From assembly GCF_022489065.1 (NCBI RefSeq), contig NZ_JAKVTW010000006.1, positions 124,001 through 188,000 of the forward strand: a DNA stretch of 64,000 nt, written 5' to 3'. Under the pieces are notes generated by a model that did not search any database, was not told the origin of the DNA, and worked only from the letters and a program-made list of their open reading frames with translations. Of the stretch, positions 17,998-26,349 are shown piece by piece. How positions within the stretch are numbered: the first letter of the stretch is position 1; every line of letters starts with the position of its first letter. The position numbers and the translations under genes were made by a program. This DNA comes from Vreelandella neptunia (GTDB lineage Bacteria; Pseudomonadota; Gammaproteobacteria; Pseudomonadales; Halomonadaceae).

Positions 17998-18678
17998 CTA
18001 GCTACGCCGTGTGGCGTGGCGTTTTGACGCCCTCACCAGCGCACGAATGAGACGCTGCTGGGGGCGGTTGAAAATCAACCACTCCGGGTGCCACTGCACG
18101 CCTATCAAAAAGTCGTGCTCGCGGGACTCTATGCCCTGCACCAAGCCGTCTCTGTCTCTAGCGACAATCTCTATCCCCCTGCCGGCGTCATAAACGGCCT
18201 GGTGATGCAGGCTGTTGACCCGACACCAGGTGACGCCGAGCAAGCGGTGCAGTTTACTCGCCCCGACAATATCGACGGTTTTGCGTGGCAGTACCGTCCG
18301 GCGCCGCTTTAGCCCTTCATGAGTCGTGTAGATATCTGGGTCCAGGGTGCCGCCAAGATGCACGTTGATTAGCTGGGCTCCCCGGCAAATACCCAGCACG
18401 GGGGTGTTTAGCGGAATAAACCGCTCCAGCAAGGCAAGCTCCAGCTCATCCCGAGCGGGATCAAGGCGCACATCCAGCTGCACTTCGCCACCGTAAAGGT
18501 GGGCTTGAATATCGTCGCCGCCGCCAATGATGAGTCCATCCAGGCTTTCCGGCTGGGCGCGCGAAGGCGACAGCCGCAGCGGTTTACCGCCATGCCGCCA
18601 AACGGCAAACCAGTCAAACCACCACGCTAAGTGGCTTTTTTTGTCAGAGGTAGTAATTCCGATAAGCGGCCGAGACAT
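17998..18678 (-). CDS. Peptidase C26 / gamma-glutamyl-GABA hydrolase-like GATase
   Basis: 226 residues. The start PLIGITTSDKK, a GGGDD motif, the nucleophile elbow GICRGAQLINVHLGG (Cys) and GVQWHPEW (His-Glu) are those of the PuuD/peptidase C26 family, which hydrolyses gamma-glutamyl amide bonds. It lies 60 bases downstream of an amidoligase gene on the same strand. That pairing points to formation and release of gamma-glutamyl-type amides rather than the putrescine pathway, whose other genes are absent here. Confidence 0.88.
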   Translation of the reverse strand: MSRPLIGITTSDKKSHLAWWFDWFAVWRHGGKPLRLSPSRAQPESLDGLIIGGGDDIQAHLYGGEVQLDVRLDPARDELELALLERFIPLNTPVLGICRGAQLINVHLGGTLDPDIYTTHEGLKRRRTVLPRKTVDIVGASKLHRLLGVTWCRVNSLHHQAVYDAGRGIEIVARDRDGLVQGIESREHDFLIGVQWHPEWLIFNRPQQRLIRALVRASKRHATRRS

Positions 18679-18738
18679 GCGGGTGTTTACTCACTGTGAC
18701 AGGAAGTGAAGAAGGCAACATGGGGCTGTGTAAGAACA

Positions 18739-19749
18739 TCAGCGCTCACGACGAAACCAGCGAACCAGCTTCTCTTTGGCCCGGGTTAGCATTGGTCGAT
18801 TGTGGTCAGCAATATACTCAGCGCAGCGCGCGAGCAACACCTCTGAGTTCGCGGCAAGTTTCTCAACTTCTACCCAGCGATTCCACTCGACCACCGAGCC
18901 CCATCCAGGCTGAGAAAGCTGGGCGTTAGGCAAGCGATAATGAAAGGTAGGGCGCGGCTTGGTGAGCTGAGCATGCAGCAGTTCATGACTATGTTCGGGG
19001 CGCAAATAGGCAAAGAGTGGCAGCATATCCAGCTCGCGGTTGCGGGTTGGATTGTAGTGCAGGTAATCGTCAATCAGCGTATCGAGATCAGGCGAGTAGC
19101 GGCTATCCAGCACTTTTAGCGCATAGGCTTTTTGAAACGGATTGGCATGGGGTAGCATTTCGCGCGTAATATCGACTTTAATTTCATCGCGTAGCCACCC
19201 GGCAAGCAATAAATACGCGCGTAGCATAGCCAGCAAATAGTCGACGTCAAAACGCTCAGCCTCAGGGTTTAGGTGCAGCCCAAACCCATACATCAAGCTG
19301 GCATCGGTGCCCTTGGCACCATGTGCGCGAAGTGCTTCAAATAGCGCGTCTAATGCTTCCAGCTCATTCCAGGGCACTGGTGGGCAAACGATTTCGGTAG
19401 GCACTAGGCCTGTGACCATGTCACCGATGAGTTCGCGGGTTTTTTGGTGAAACTCGATCCGCCGCTGGTGCTGATGGCGCGCCCACTCGCTGTCCTCTGC
19501 ATGAGGGTCATCGACAAGAGATTTGTCGGGATGGGCATACTGGGTATCGAGCTCAATGCCAAATTCGCCCCAGCGGGTATTCTCTACCAGTAGCCGATGG
19601 GGGCTTACCACGTTAAGCTCCCCGCCAAACAGCTCACGTACGACCAATGCTGTGTCGTGGGGTGGCAGGCCAGCGAACTCAATTTCGACGCCAACGTGCC
19701 GGATATCCCCATGGCTGTTTAAACGGTTAGGTGGAGCTTGTAGCGTCAT
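18739..19749 (-). CDS. Amidoligase family protein (glutamine synthetase/gamma-GCS-like fold)
   Basis: 336 residues. The N-terminus HVGVEIEFAGL carries the E-x-E metal-binding motif of the COOH-NH2 ligase fold, and further acidic/His residues follow (FGIELDTQYAHPD, YGFGLHLNPEAE). This matches the putative amidoligase family PF12224, described from comparative genomics as forming amide bonds on unknown small molecules or peptides and frequently paired with GATase-like hydrolases. That pairing is present here. CAAGGATG lies before the ATG. Substrate and product are unknown. Confidence 0.85.
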   Translation of the reverse strand: MTLQAPPNRLNSHGDIRHVGVEIEFAGLPPHDTALVVRELFGGELNVVSPHRLLVENTRWGEFGIELDTQYAHPDKSLVDDPHAEDSEWARHQHQRRIEFHQKTRELIGDMVTGLVPTEIVCPPVPWNELEALDALFEALRAHGAKGTDASLMYGFGLHLNPEAERFDVDYLLAMLRAYLLLAGWLRDEIKVDITREMLPHANPFQKAYALKVLDSRYSPDLDTLIDDYLHYNPTRNRELDMLPLFAYLRPEHSHELLHAQLTKPRPTFHYRLPNAQLSQPGWGSVVEWNRWVEVEKLAANSEVLLARCAEYIADHNRPMLTRAKEKLVRWFRRER

Positions 19750-19899
19750 CTCGGCATCCTTGAGGTGAACGTTTAAGTATCCAGCCTATCATAGTCACGC
19801 GTTGAGACTGAGCGGTTTACTGGATTCAGTAAACCATAGCGGCGGCAAGCAACAAGCGGTAAGTAGGGTGCTATCTTAGCTAATTATTAGGAGTAAGGC

Positions 19900-22395
19900 G
19901 TGCGACAGCACTGGTTAATCAGCTCGGTAATAGGCGTCATTTTGTTTGTGTTGACAATAACGCAGACAGAGGCGCAAATGGTGTCGCTACCCAGTTTGGG
20001 CGGTGGTGGTGAAGAGGAGACGGCCGAGGTTAGCGGCGAAGAGTTTCAGACCTCGCTCAATGACGTCATCACCATGCTTGAAAACGAGGAGCGGCGTACT
20101 GAGTTGCTAACATCGCTGCGTGAACTGCAGGTGACCGCGGGTGCCGCCAGTGAGGAGGAGGGCGCGATGCGCCAAGGCCTCCTGGGCGCGCTGGCCGATA
20201 CCTTAAGCGATCTTGGCGATCAGGCCCAGGCGGGGGATTCGCCGATTGATCAATGGTCACGCCAACTTGTTCAGGGCGCGGACGATCTGCGCGCGCTCAA
20301 TGATGATGCCGACCAGGGTGAAGCAATTAGGGCGGTTGCTGAAGGGGCGGTGCTGGCGCTTATTTGGATCGTGCTGTTGGTAGCGATGATTGCCTTTGGG
20401 CGCATGCTTGCCACCCGGCGGGAGTGGCCGTTAGACCTGCCTCGCGACCCAAAAGGTTGGCTGATGGCGGTACATTTTTTGCGCCGTATGCTGCCCTGGG
20501 TGTTGTCGTTCGCCATAACGCTGGGGGTTGGCCAAGTGCTGCCCGACAGCCCAGGACGAACGCTGGTGCTGGTAGTGGCGTATATCTGCCTATGTGGCCG
20601 GACGTTGTCGGTAATATTTGAGACCGTGATTGCGTTCTTCAGCCGTGGTCACCGGTTTACCGCTGTGCAGGTACTACAGCAGAGCGCCCTGCGCGGGCTG
20701 TTTGTGATTGGTGCTTTGATTGCGCTGGGGGATGCGGTCAACTCAACGCGCTTGGTTGAAATGCTCGGCAGCGAACTGTCGAGCCTGGTATCGATTCTTT
20801 CCAACATGCTGGCGGCGCTGCTCTCAGCGCGGTTTATTCTCAAATTCAAACGCCCGGTGCGCCACCTGATTTGCAACCGGCCGTTTAAACAGCGCCGCGA
20901 TGCGAGTACCGCCGTCGAGATGATTCGCTCGCTGGGCGGGCTATGGCACATCCCGGCGCTATTGCTGGTGAGTGGTTCATTGCTGGCGATCTTTATCACC
21001 GTGGGCAACGTAGGCGCCGCGTTGGCGCGCTCGATTATCTCCGCTAGCTTGCTAGTGCTGACGCTGGTCATAACCGGATTGCTGCGCCGCCAAGCTGAAC
21101 GGATGGGCAAGCGTCGTCACCGCCATCGCTATAGCCAGTATCGTAAACGCTTAGAGCGCTTTGGCTTTGTGTTGGCACATATCTGCTCATGGATGGTGTT
21201 CGCCGAGTTGTCCATGCAAGTGTGGGGCAGCTCGTTCTTTGGCCTGGGCCAGCAAGCGGTGGCCAGTGCACGTATTGGCCAAGCGCTAATCAGCTTGGGT
21301 GCCACGGTGCTGTTGGCGTGGTTGGTATGGATTTTTGCTGATACCGCTATTCAGCGTGCCCTAACGTCGTCAGCACGCTCGCGAGGGCGTCGAGTCAATC
21401 AGGCCCGAGCGCAAACCATCACGCCGATGATCCGCAACGTTATCTTCGTAACCATTTTGATCATTGCGGTGATCGCCGGGTTGGCCAACTTGGGCGTCAA
21501 CGTCACGCCGCTGCTCGCCGGTGCCGGTGTCATTGGTCTAGCCATTGGTTTTGGTGCTCAAACCCTGGTGCAGGATTTAATTACCGGCATCTTCATTTTG
21601 ATCGAAGACTCGCTGGCGGTAGATGATTTTGTGCAGATCAATAATCACATGGGCACGGTCGAGGGGCTGACGTTGCGCACCGTGCGGCTGCGAGACTTGG
21701 ATGGCGTGGTGCATATCATCACCTTTAGCCGGATTGAGTCGATCCACAATATGTCGCGCCAGTTCGGCATTGCGTTAATGCGTATACGCATACCGTTTGA
21801 TATGAAAATCGACGATGCGATTACGCTGATGCAGGAGACCGCTCAGGAGCTTCGCCGTGACCCAATGATGCGCCACTACATCTGGTCGCCGCTGGAGATG
21901 CAGGGTGTGCAAGGGTTTGAAGATGGCTGCCCCATCCTGCGAATGCGCTTTCGCACCGCGCCTGAGATGCAGTGGGATGTCTCGCGCGCATTTAATCTGC
22001 TGCTCAAGCAACGTATGGAAGCACAAGAGATCGATCTGGGTGTGCCGCGTCTTAGTGTCAGTATGGAAGCTCGCTCTGAAGATCGTATGGAGGCCACGGC
22101 AGGCATGTCGTTCTCTTTAGACAGCGATTCGCAAGAAAACGACTCGCCGGAGCGCGGGCAGAGGAGTGCTGAAGCTGAGCAAGAGAGCGAATCAACCTCG
22201 GAGGAGCATAAGAAACCCGCGCCGCCTAAACCCGCACCGCGCCCGACCAAGGCAGAAATTCGTCGTGATGAGCAGGCGCGTAAGCAGGATGAACCGGCCA
22301 ATCATGCTGCCTCACATCGGCAAAAGCCCCATGCACAGGGCGAGCCCCAGGGCGAGACCTATGCCAGCCCCAGAGGCGAACACGGCGATGAGTAG
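19900..22395 (+). CDS. Large mechanosensitive channel, MscS family (YbiO/MscM-like)
   Basis: 831 residues from a GTG start with TAGGAGTAAG upstream. An N-terminal signal (to about residue 25), a periplasmic helical domain, roughly eight extra membrane segments, then the MscS core: the pore-lining helix and beta domain are readable at AGVIGLAIGFGAQTLVQDL followed by GIFILIEDSLAVDDFV. The last 100 residues are a charged, Pro/Lys/Glu-rich low-complexity tail. It opens on membrane tension to release solutes after osmotic downshock, an obvious need in a halophile. The tail overlaps the end of the opposing J-like gene by 84 bases. Confidence 0.93.
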   Translation: MRQHWLISSVIGVILFVLTITQTEAQMVSLPSLGGGGEEETAEVSGEEFQTSLNDVITMLENEERRTELLTSLRELQVTAGAASEEEGAMRQGLLGALADTLSDLGDQAQAGDSPIDQWSRQLVQGADDLRALNDDADQGEAIRAVAEGAVLALIWIVLLVAMIAFGRMLATRREWPLDLPRDPKGWLMAVHFLRRMLPWVLSFAITLGVGQVLPDSPGRTLVLVVAYICLCGRTLSVIFETVIAFFSRGHRFTAVQVLQQSALRGLFVIGALIALGDAVNSTRLVEMLGSELSSLVSILSNMLAALLSARFILKFKRPVRHLICNRPFKQRRDASTAVEMIRSLGGLWHIPALLLVSGSLLAIFITVGNVGAALARSIISASLLVLTLVITGLLRRQAERMGKRRHRHRYSQYRKRLERFGFVLAHICSWMVFAELSMQVWGSSFFGLGQQAVASARIGQALISLGATVLLAWLVWIFADTAIQRALTSSARSRGRRVNQARAQTITPMIRNVIFVTILIIAVIAGLANLGVNVTPLLAGAGVIGLAIGFGAQTLVQDLITGIFILIEDSLAVDDFVQINNHMGTVEGLTLRTVRLRDLDGVVHIITFSRIESIHNMSRQFGIALMRIRIPFDMKIDDAITLMQETAQELRRDPMMRHYIWSPLEMQGVQGFEDGCPILRMRFRTAPEMQWDVSRAFNLLLKQRMEAQEIDLGVPRLSVSMEARSEDRMEATAGMSFSLDSDSQENDSPERGQRSAEAEQESESTSEEHKKPAPPKPAPRPTKAEIRRDEQARKQDEPANHAASHRQKPHAQGEPQGETYASPRGEHGDE

Positions 22396-22743
22396 CCACG
22401 GACCGCGTAAACGACGCCAGCGATTATACAGCGAGACCGCGTGGCTAACGCGGTCCACCAGTTCGTCGTGGCGGGAGATCGCGTGATCAGCGGGCAGCGA
22501 GAAGTCGTTGGCCACGTCGCCTTGCCAGTGGGCACCGTGGCTGAGGCCTAGGCGCGCGCGTAGCCTGCCAATATCGCTAACGGTGTCGTGCAGCGTGTCG
22601 TAAGCATCGCGGCGTTCAGCAACGGCAAATACCGACTCGGCATCCTGACGCAGTGCGCTATGCTGGCAGCGAGCCACGGCGTGTTTGATCTCAAGTTCAT
22701 TAGCCTCGGGGGAAACCGCGAGGCGCTGATACAAATCGCGCAT
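22312..22743 (-). CDS. Degenerate J-domain-like protein with C-terminal membrane segment
   Basis: 143 residues. The first 60 resemble a DnaJ J domain (MRDLYQRLAVSPEANELEIK... RDAYDTLHD), but the HPD tripeptide that activates DnaK is missing, so it probably does not stimulate ATPase in the usual way. A membrane helix ends the protein (WLLIAVFASGAGIGLALGLAL). It is downstream of a second J-domain gene on the same strand and its 3-prime end overlaps the mscS-like gene on the other strand by 84 bases. No Shine-Dalgarno is seen; the leader instead carries three copies of a short repeat. Confidence 0.65.
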   Translation of the reverse strand: MRDLYQRLAVSPEANELEIKHAVARCQHSALRQDAESVFAVAERRDAYDTLHDTVSDIGRLRARLGLSHGAHWQGDVANDFSLPADHAISRHDELVDRVSHAVSLYNRWRRLRGPWLLIAVFASGAGIGLALGLALCMGLLPM

Positions 22744-22747
22744 AAAG

Positions 22748-22793
22748 GGCTATCGTTTCTCGTGGGGCTATCGTTTTTTTGAGGCTATCGTTT
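22748..22793 (-). repeat. Three tandem copies of an 11-base repeat in the J-like gene leader
   Basis: GGCTATCGTTT occurs at 22748, 22766 and 22783 (AAACGATAGCC on the coding strand), 17-18 bases apart, immediately before the ATG at 22743. Confidence 0.8.
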
Positions 22794-22840
22794 CTCTTCA
22801 AACTCGCTTCTCGCGGGCCAGCGCATAGCGTTGCACGGCC

Positions 22841-23848
22841 TTAGTAAGTTTGCATCAAATAATCATAGGCGTTTTTGATGCGTTGAAAGCGCGCGGAGGC
22901 CAAGGCTACCTGATGCTCGCTTTCTGAATAGAAGCGGTCAGGGTGGTGTAATTGCGCCATCCGCCGATAAGCGTGGCGAACCTCTATGCGGGTGGCGCCT
23001 GGGGTAAGCCCCAAAATGGAAAGTGCCCGAGTAGTGCGGTCAGGCGGCGGCGGTGAGGTGCGCTGCTGGCGTGAGTCGTTATTACGTCGCTCTTGCGAGC
23101 CTTGCTGATGGGAGTTCTGCCGCCGAGAGCGCTGCTGTTCCCGTTCGGTGTGTTCACGCTGCCTTTGGCGCTCACTCTCCTGGTGGCGACGCTGCTCTTG
23201 CTCACGGGCTTGGCGGGCTTGCTCTTGGCGCTGCTGTTTTTCCTGTTGCTTTTGCTGCTTCTGAGCGTCGCGTTGCTCTTTCTGTCGTTGCTGCTGCTCT
23301 GCCCGCGCATTGGCCTGCTGGTGTTGCTGCTCAGCTGCCGCGGCTTCGCGGGCTTTACGCGCATGGTAATCTGGGTCGTGGGTTTGCCAATAAGTGTCCC
23401 GGCTGGGGTCTTCAGGGGTGGCAAGCGGTGTGCCTGTCAGTTCCTTAAACAGGGTGTTTAAGGTCATTGGAGCAACGCTCAGCAAGTCAGCCAAAAAACG
23501 CAAAATGTAGTGGTTGGCGAGTGACAATTCGCCATCATCAGTGGCCACGGTGATTGCTTGATGGATGACGCTCAGGCAGCGCTCTTTACCGCACTCTTTG
23601 CGCACGACTTCAGCGGCTAGCTGAATCGCCTGTAAATCCTGGCTGTGGGCAATGCTCATGACCGGGGCGAGCTCATGGCCATGGCGAAACTGAGCGGTAA
23701 CCTGAGCCAAGCGACGGCGTCGCTGACCTTCAGAAACGTGTTGGCGGTGTACCAGCACCCACGCCAACAGTAGCAGGGTTGCCGTATCCACTTGGCTGCG
23801 GCTCTTTAATAGCAGCAGCTCAAAGGGTGAAAAACGGGCAATGGACAT
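22841..23848 (-). CDS. J-domain protein with TerB-like N-terminus and Gln/Arg-rich linker (DjlA-like)
   Basis: 335 residues. The N-terminal 150 residues look like a TerB/DjlA helical domain (HQAITVATDDGELSLANHY). Residues about 165-265 are an extreme Gln/Arg/Glu low-complexity linker. The C-terminus is a complete J domain, RALSILGLTPGATRIEVR... HHPDRFYSESE, with HPD intact. It should recruit DnaK to an unknown client. GGAGCTAGGAA precedes the ATG. It is upstream of the degenerate J-like gene and divergent from an unknown membrane protein. Confidence 0.85.
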   Translation of the reverse strand: MSIARFSPFELLLLKSRSQVDTATLLLLAWVLVHRQHVSEGQRRRRLAQVTAQFRHGHELAPVMSIAHSQDLQAIQLAAEVVRKECGKERCLSVIHQAITVATDDGELSLANHYILRFLADLLSVAPMTLNTLFKELTGTPLATPEDPSRDTYWQTHDPDYHARKAREAAAAEQQHQQANARAEQQQRQKEQRDAQKQQKQQEKQQRQEQARQAREQEQRRHQESERQRQREHTEREQQRSRRQNSHQQGSQERRNNDSRQQRTSPPPPDRTTRALSILGLTPGATRIEVRHAYRRMAQLHHPDRFYSESEHQVALASARFQRIKNAYDYLMQTY

Positions 23849-23954
23849 TTCCTAGCTCCACAGATGAAAAGGCGACAGTGGTCGTGTGCAGCGCCATGAT
23901 TATTTCAGCCATGGTATATCATCACGTTAGGCAAAGGAGTAGGAGATTGGTGAG

Positions 23955-25385
23955 TTGATTAACGTTGAGCGTAAAAACAGCTTTCAGCTGCGTCTTACCC
24001 GGCGGCTCAAGGAAGAGACGTCGCATAACCTCGACGTCTATCTCTTTGTGCCTGGCGAGCTGGGCTTGAGTACCCAACTTATCTCAGAAGAAGCCTTTTA
24101 TCATGCGGCCATCAATGTCTCGCGCACCTACTACAGTGACGAATACCTTCTGCCGTTAGTGCATAGTCGATTGGCCAGTCGTAACCGATTGGGTAGTGAC
24201 TCGTATCGGTTAAGTTTGAGCTTATACGCCTATCAATATGTGGAAGCGATGGAGCGCACCACGCAAACGATGCTGGTCAGTGCCAACAAACTGCGCCATT
24301 CCCGTCAAGAGCAACGGGAGGAGAGCAGTGAAGGTCAAGAGAATGCCGTTGCGCTACGTGACCAACTGCATGAAATGATTGATTTAAGTGACGGTATTCT
24401 TAAGCGTTTGCGGCGCAATCAGCCGGATGATGAAAACCTCATCAAATATTTTGCCAATATTGATAACTATCTCTCTTGGTTCACCGACCAGCAACTGCTG
24501 GCACTGGTGGCACATATGCCCCGAGGCGGAGAGTTTTCCGATATTCGTCGTCGCTTTATCAGCGTTTGTCACCGTGAAAGTGAGTATCGACGCGAACAGC
24601 AGTACAACGCTGAGCGGGTAATGGCCGACCCCACGCGCATGTCGAATAAAATGCGCTTACTGCGGCGGTTGATTGAGCACCCGATTACCCTGAAACAAGA
24701 AGCATTGGAGCTGGGTAGCGGTGAACAAAAGGCGGTCAAAGCCCTGGCCACGGCTGTGGTAATGGGGTTTGTGACACTAGGCGTGCTTCAGCTACGTAGC
24801 GCGCTAGGGGATCTCTCCGCGTTATTCGTATTAGCCATGGCGCTGCTCTATGCCATGCGTGAAGTGTTTAAGGATGATTTGCGCAACACCCTATGGCGCT
24901 GGTTGCGTAAAGGTCGGCCTAAATGGCGCCGTCAGTATTTAGACCCCACACGTAATGCCGTGGTAGGGCGCCAATTGGAGTGGTTTGACTATAAGCGTTT
25001 TGCTTTGTTGAGTGACGACATTCAGCAGATGCGCCGCCGCACGGTGGCTCAGCGTGAAGAAATGGTGCTGCACTACCGTTCAAGCTCACGTATGTCGCCT
25101 ACGCGCTTTTTAAGCGGCTATGAGCATACCCGTGAAACGCTCAACCTGGATATCTCCATGCTCACCCGGTTGATGAGCAAAGGAAAGCACCACATCTACC
25201 GCTTGAAAGATGGTCAGGCGGTGCGTGAAAGCGTTGAGCGCCGCCACCTGTTCAACCTGGTGATTCGTGAAACGGGCAGTGAAGATACGCCCTATCTCGC
25301 TCGCTGGAAGGTGGTAGTAAGCCGTTCGGGCATCGTCGACATTGAGAAAGTCGAAGAGAGCAGTGCGGCTCAGGAGAAAAAATAA
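23955..25385 (+). CDS. Uncharacterised protein with two central membrane segments
   Basis: 476 residues from a TTG start (AGGAG 10 bases upstream; the start is uncertain). I do not recognise the family with confidence. It has a helical, charged N-terminal half, two adjacent hydrophobic segments around residues 265-300 (ALATAVVMGFVTLGVLQL and LSALFVLAMALLYAM), and a basic C-terminal half (RNTLWRWLRKGRPKWRRQY). No catalytic motif is visible. It is divergent from the J-domain gene, with about 106 bases between them, and the two may share control. Confidence 0.8.
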   Translation: MINVERKNSFQLRLTRRLKEETSHNLDVYLFVPGELGLSTQLISEEAFYHAAINVSRTYYSDEYLLPLVHSRLASRNRLGSDSYRLSLSLYAYQYVEAMERTTQTMLVSANKLRHSRQEQREESSEGQENAVALRDQLHEMIDLSDGILKRLRRNQPDDENLIKYFANIDNYLSWFTDQQLLALVAHMPRGGEFSDIRRRFISVCHRESEYRREQQYNAERVMADPTRMSNKMRLLRRLIEHPITLKQEALELGSGEQKAVKALATAVVMGFVTLGVLQLRSALGDLSALFVLAMALLYAMREVFKDDLRNTLWRWLRKGRPKWRRQYLDPTRNAVVGRQLEWFDYKRFALLSDDIQQMRRRTVAQREEMVLHYRSSSRMSPTRFLSGYEHTRETLNLDISMLTRLMSKGKHHIYRLKDGQAVRESVERRHLFNLVIRETGSEDTPYLARWKVVVSRSGIVDIEKVEESSAAQEKK

Positions 25386-25578
25386 GTAAGGGCGTCGTTA
25401 AAACCGCCACAATAAACTGCGCTAGATCAAAACAGTCTCAATGCGTTCTCTGAAATAGCTATCTCGCATAGGCAAATGACCGCCAGCGAACTAGGCTCAA
25501 AGAACGGGCGGGACAACCTGTATCTGCAGCACAATTTTAAAAGGGAGGTCTCTAGGGCCCGTCACAAGGAGGAGAACC

Positions 25579-26268
25579 ATGCAAGCTATCGATATTATGA
25601 CACCCAAAGTCGTGAGCGTGGGGCCCGATGCAGAAGTGAGAGAAATCGCGCAGCTGTTGCTCAATCATCATATTAGCGCCGTTCCGGTAGTGGATGAAGA
25701 ACACCGGGTGATAGGGATTGTCAGCGAAGGCGATTTAATGCGCCGGGTAAAAGATGACGAAGACCACGGCCGCTCCTGGTGGCTGACGCTGTTTACCGGC
25801 GGAAAAAGTGATAGCGACTATGTGAAATCCCACGGTCGTAAAGCCTATGAGGTCATGACGCCAAACCCAATGACCGTTGAAGAGAACACGCCGCTACATA
25901 CTATTGCGCGACTGTTAGAGAAGCACCGCATTAAGCGTGTACCCGTAGTGCGGGACAGCAAATTGGTCGGCATTGTCAGCCGCGCTAATTTGCTGCAAGG
26001 AATGGCCAATGCCGCCGTAGCACCGACGCAGTCGCCCATGGATGATCGCAAGGTGCGCGAGGCCATACTCAAAGAACTTGAGGACAATACCAGCGTACAA
26101 ATTGAAAGCATCAGCCTGATAGTGGATGGCGGAGTGGTGGAGATCTGGGGGCTGGTTGAATCACAGGAACAAAAGCAGGCGGTAACGGTGGCGGCAGAGA
26201 ACATATCTGGCGTAATGAAGGTAGAAAATCATCTAGGTTTGATGCCACGGGGCTTGGGGTATCTTTAA
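25579..26268 (+). CDS. CBS-pair and BON domain protein
   Basis: 229 residues. Two CBS repeats (IMTPKVVSVGPDAEVREIAQ at residues 5-25 onwards, and VMTPNPMTVEENTPLHTIA at about 93 onwards), then a C-terminal BON domain (VREAILKELEDNTSVQ... GVVEIWGLVES). CBS pairs bind adenine nucleotides and act as energy or ionic-strength sensors; BON is usually found in envelope proteins but also in soluble CBS proteins like this one. No signal peptide. ACAAGGAGGAG is a strong ribosome site. Confidence 0.92.
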   Translation: MQAIDIMTPKVVSVGPDAEVREIAQLLLNHHISAVPVVDEEHRVIGIVSEGDLMRRVKDDEDHGRSWWLTLFTGGKSDSDYVKSHGRKAYEVMTPNPMTVEENTPLHTIARLLEKHRIKRVPVVRDSKLVGIVSRANLLQGMANAAVAPTQSPMDDRKVREAILKELEDNTSVQIESISLIVDGGVVEIWGLVESQEQKQAVTVAAENISGVMKVENHLGLMPRGLGYL

Positions 26269-26309
26269 GCTAGCTATAAGCCCCGCTTAACTAGCACCAA
26301 GTTTGACCC

Positions 26310-26335
26310 AATGCCCGCTAATCATAGCGGGCATT
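26310..26335. terminator. Hairpin between convergent CBS-BON and aminotransferase genes
   Basis: Perfect 10-bp stem AATGCCCGCT with AGCGGGCATT and a six-base loop. T-richness downstream is modest on both strands. Confidence 0.75.
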
Positions 26336-26349
26336 CTCAGTTTTATTGC

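Noticed and set aside
20649..21110. Minus-strand 153-codon frame within the mscS-like gene
   Set aside because: Overlaps the conserved membrane part of the channel; Arg/Ser-rich composition is typical of antisense frames of GC-rich genes.
23093..23461. Leu-rich plus-strand frame that looks like a membrane protein
   Set aside because: It is the antisense of the Gln/Arg linker of the J-domain gene; CAG/CGC-rich codons give Leu and Ala in the complement.
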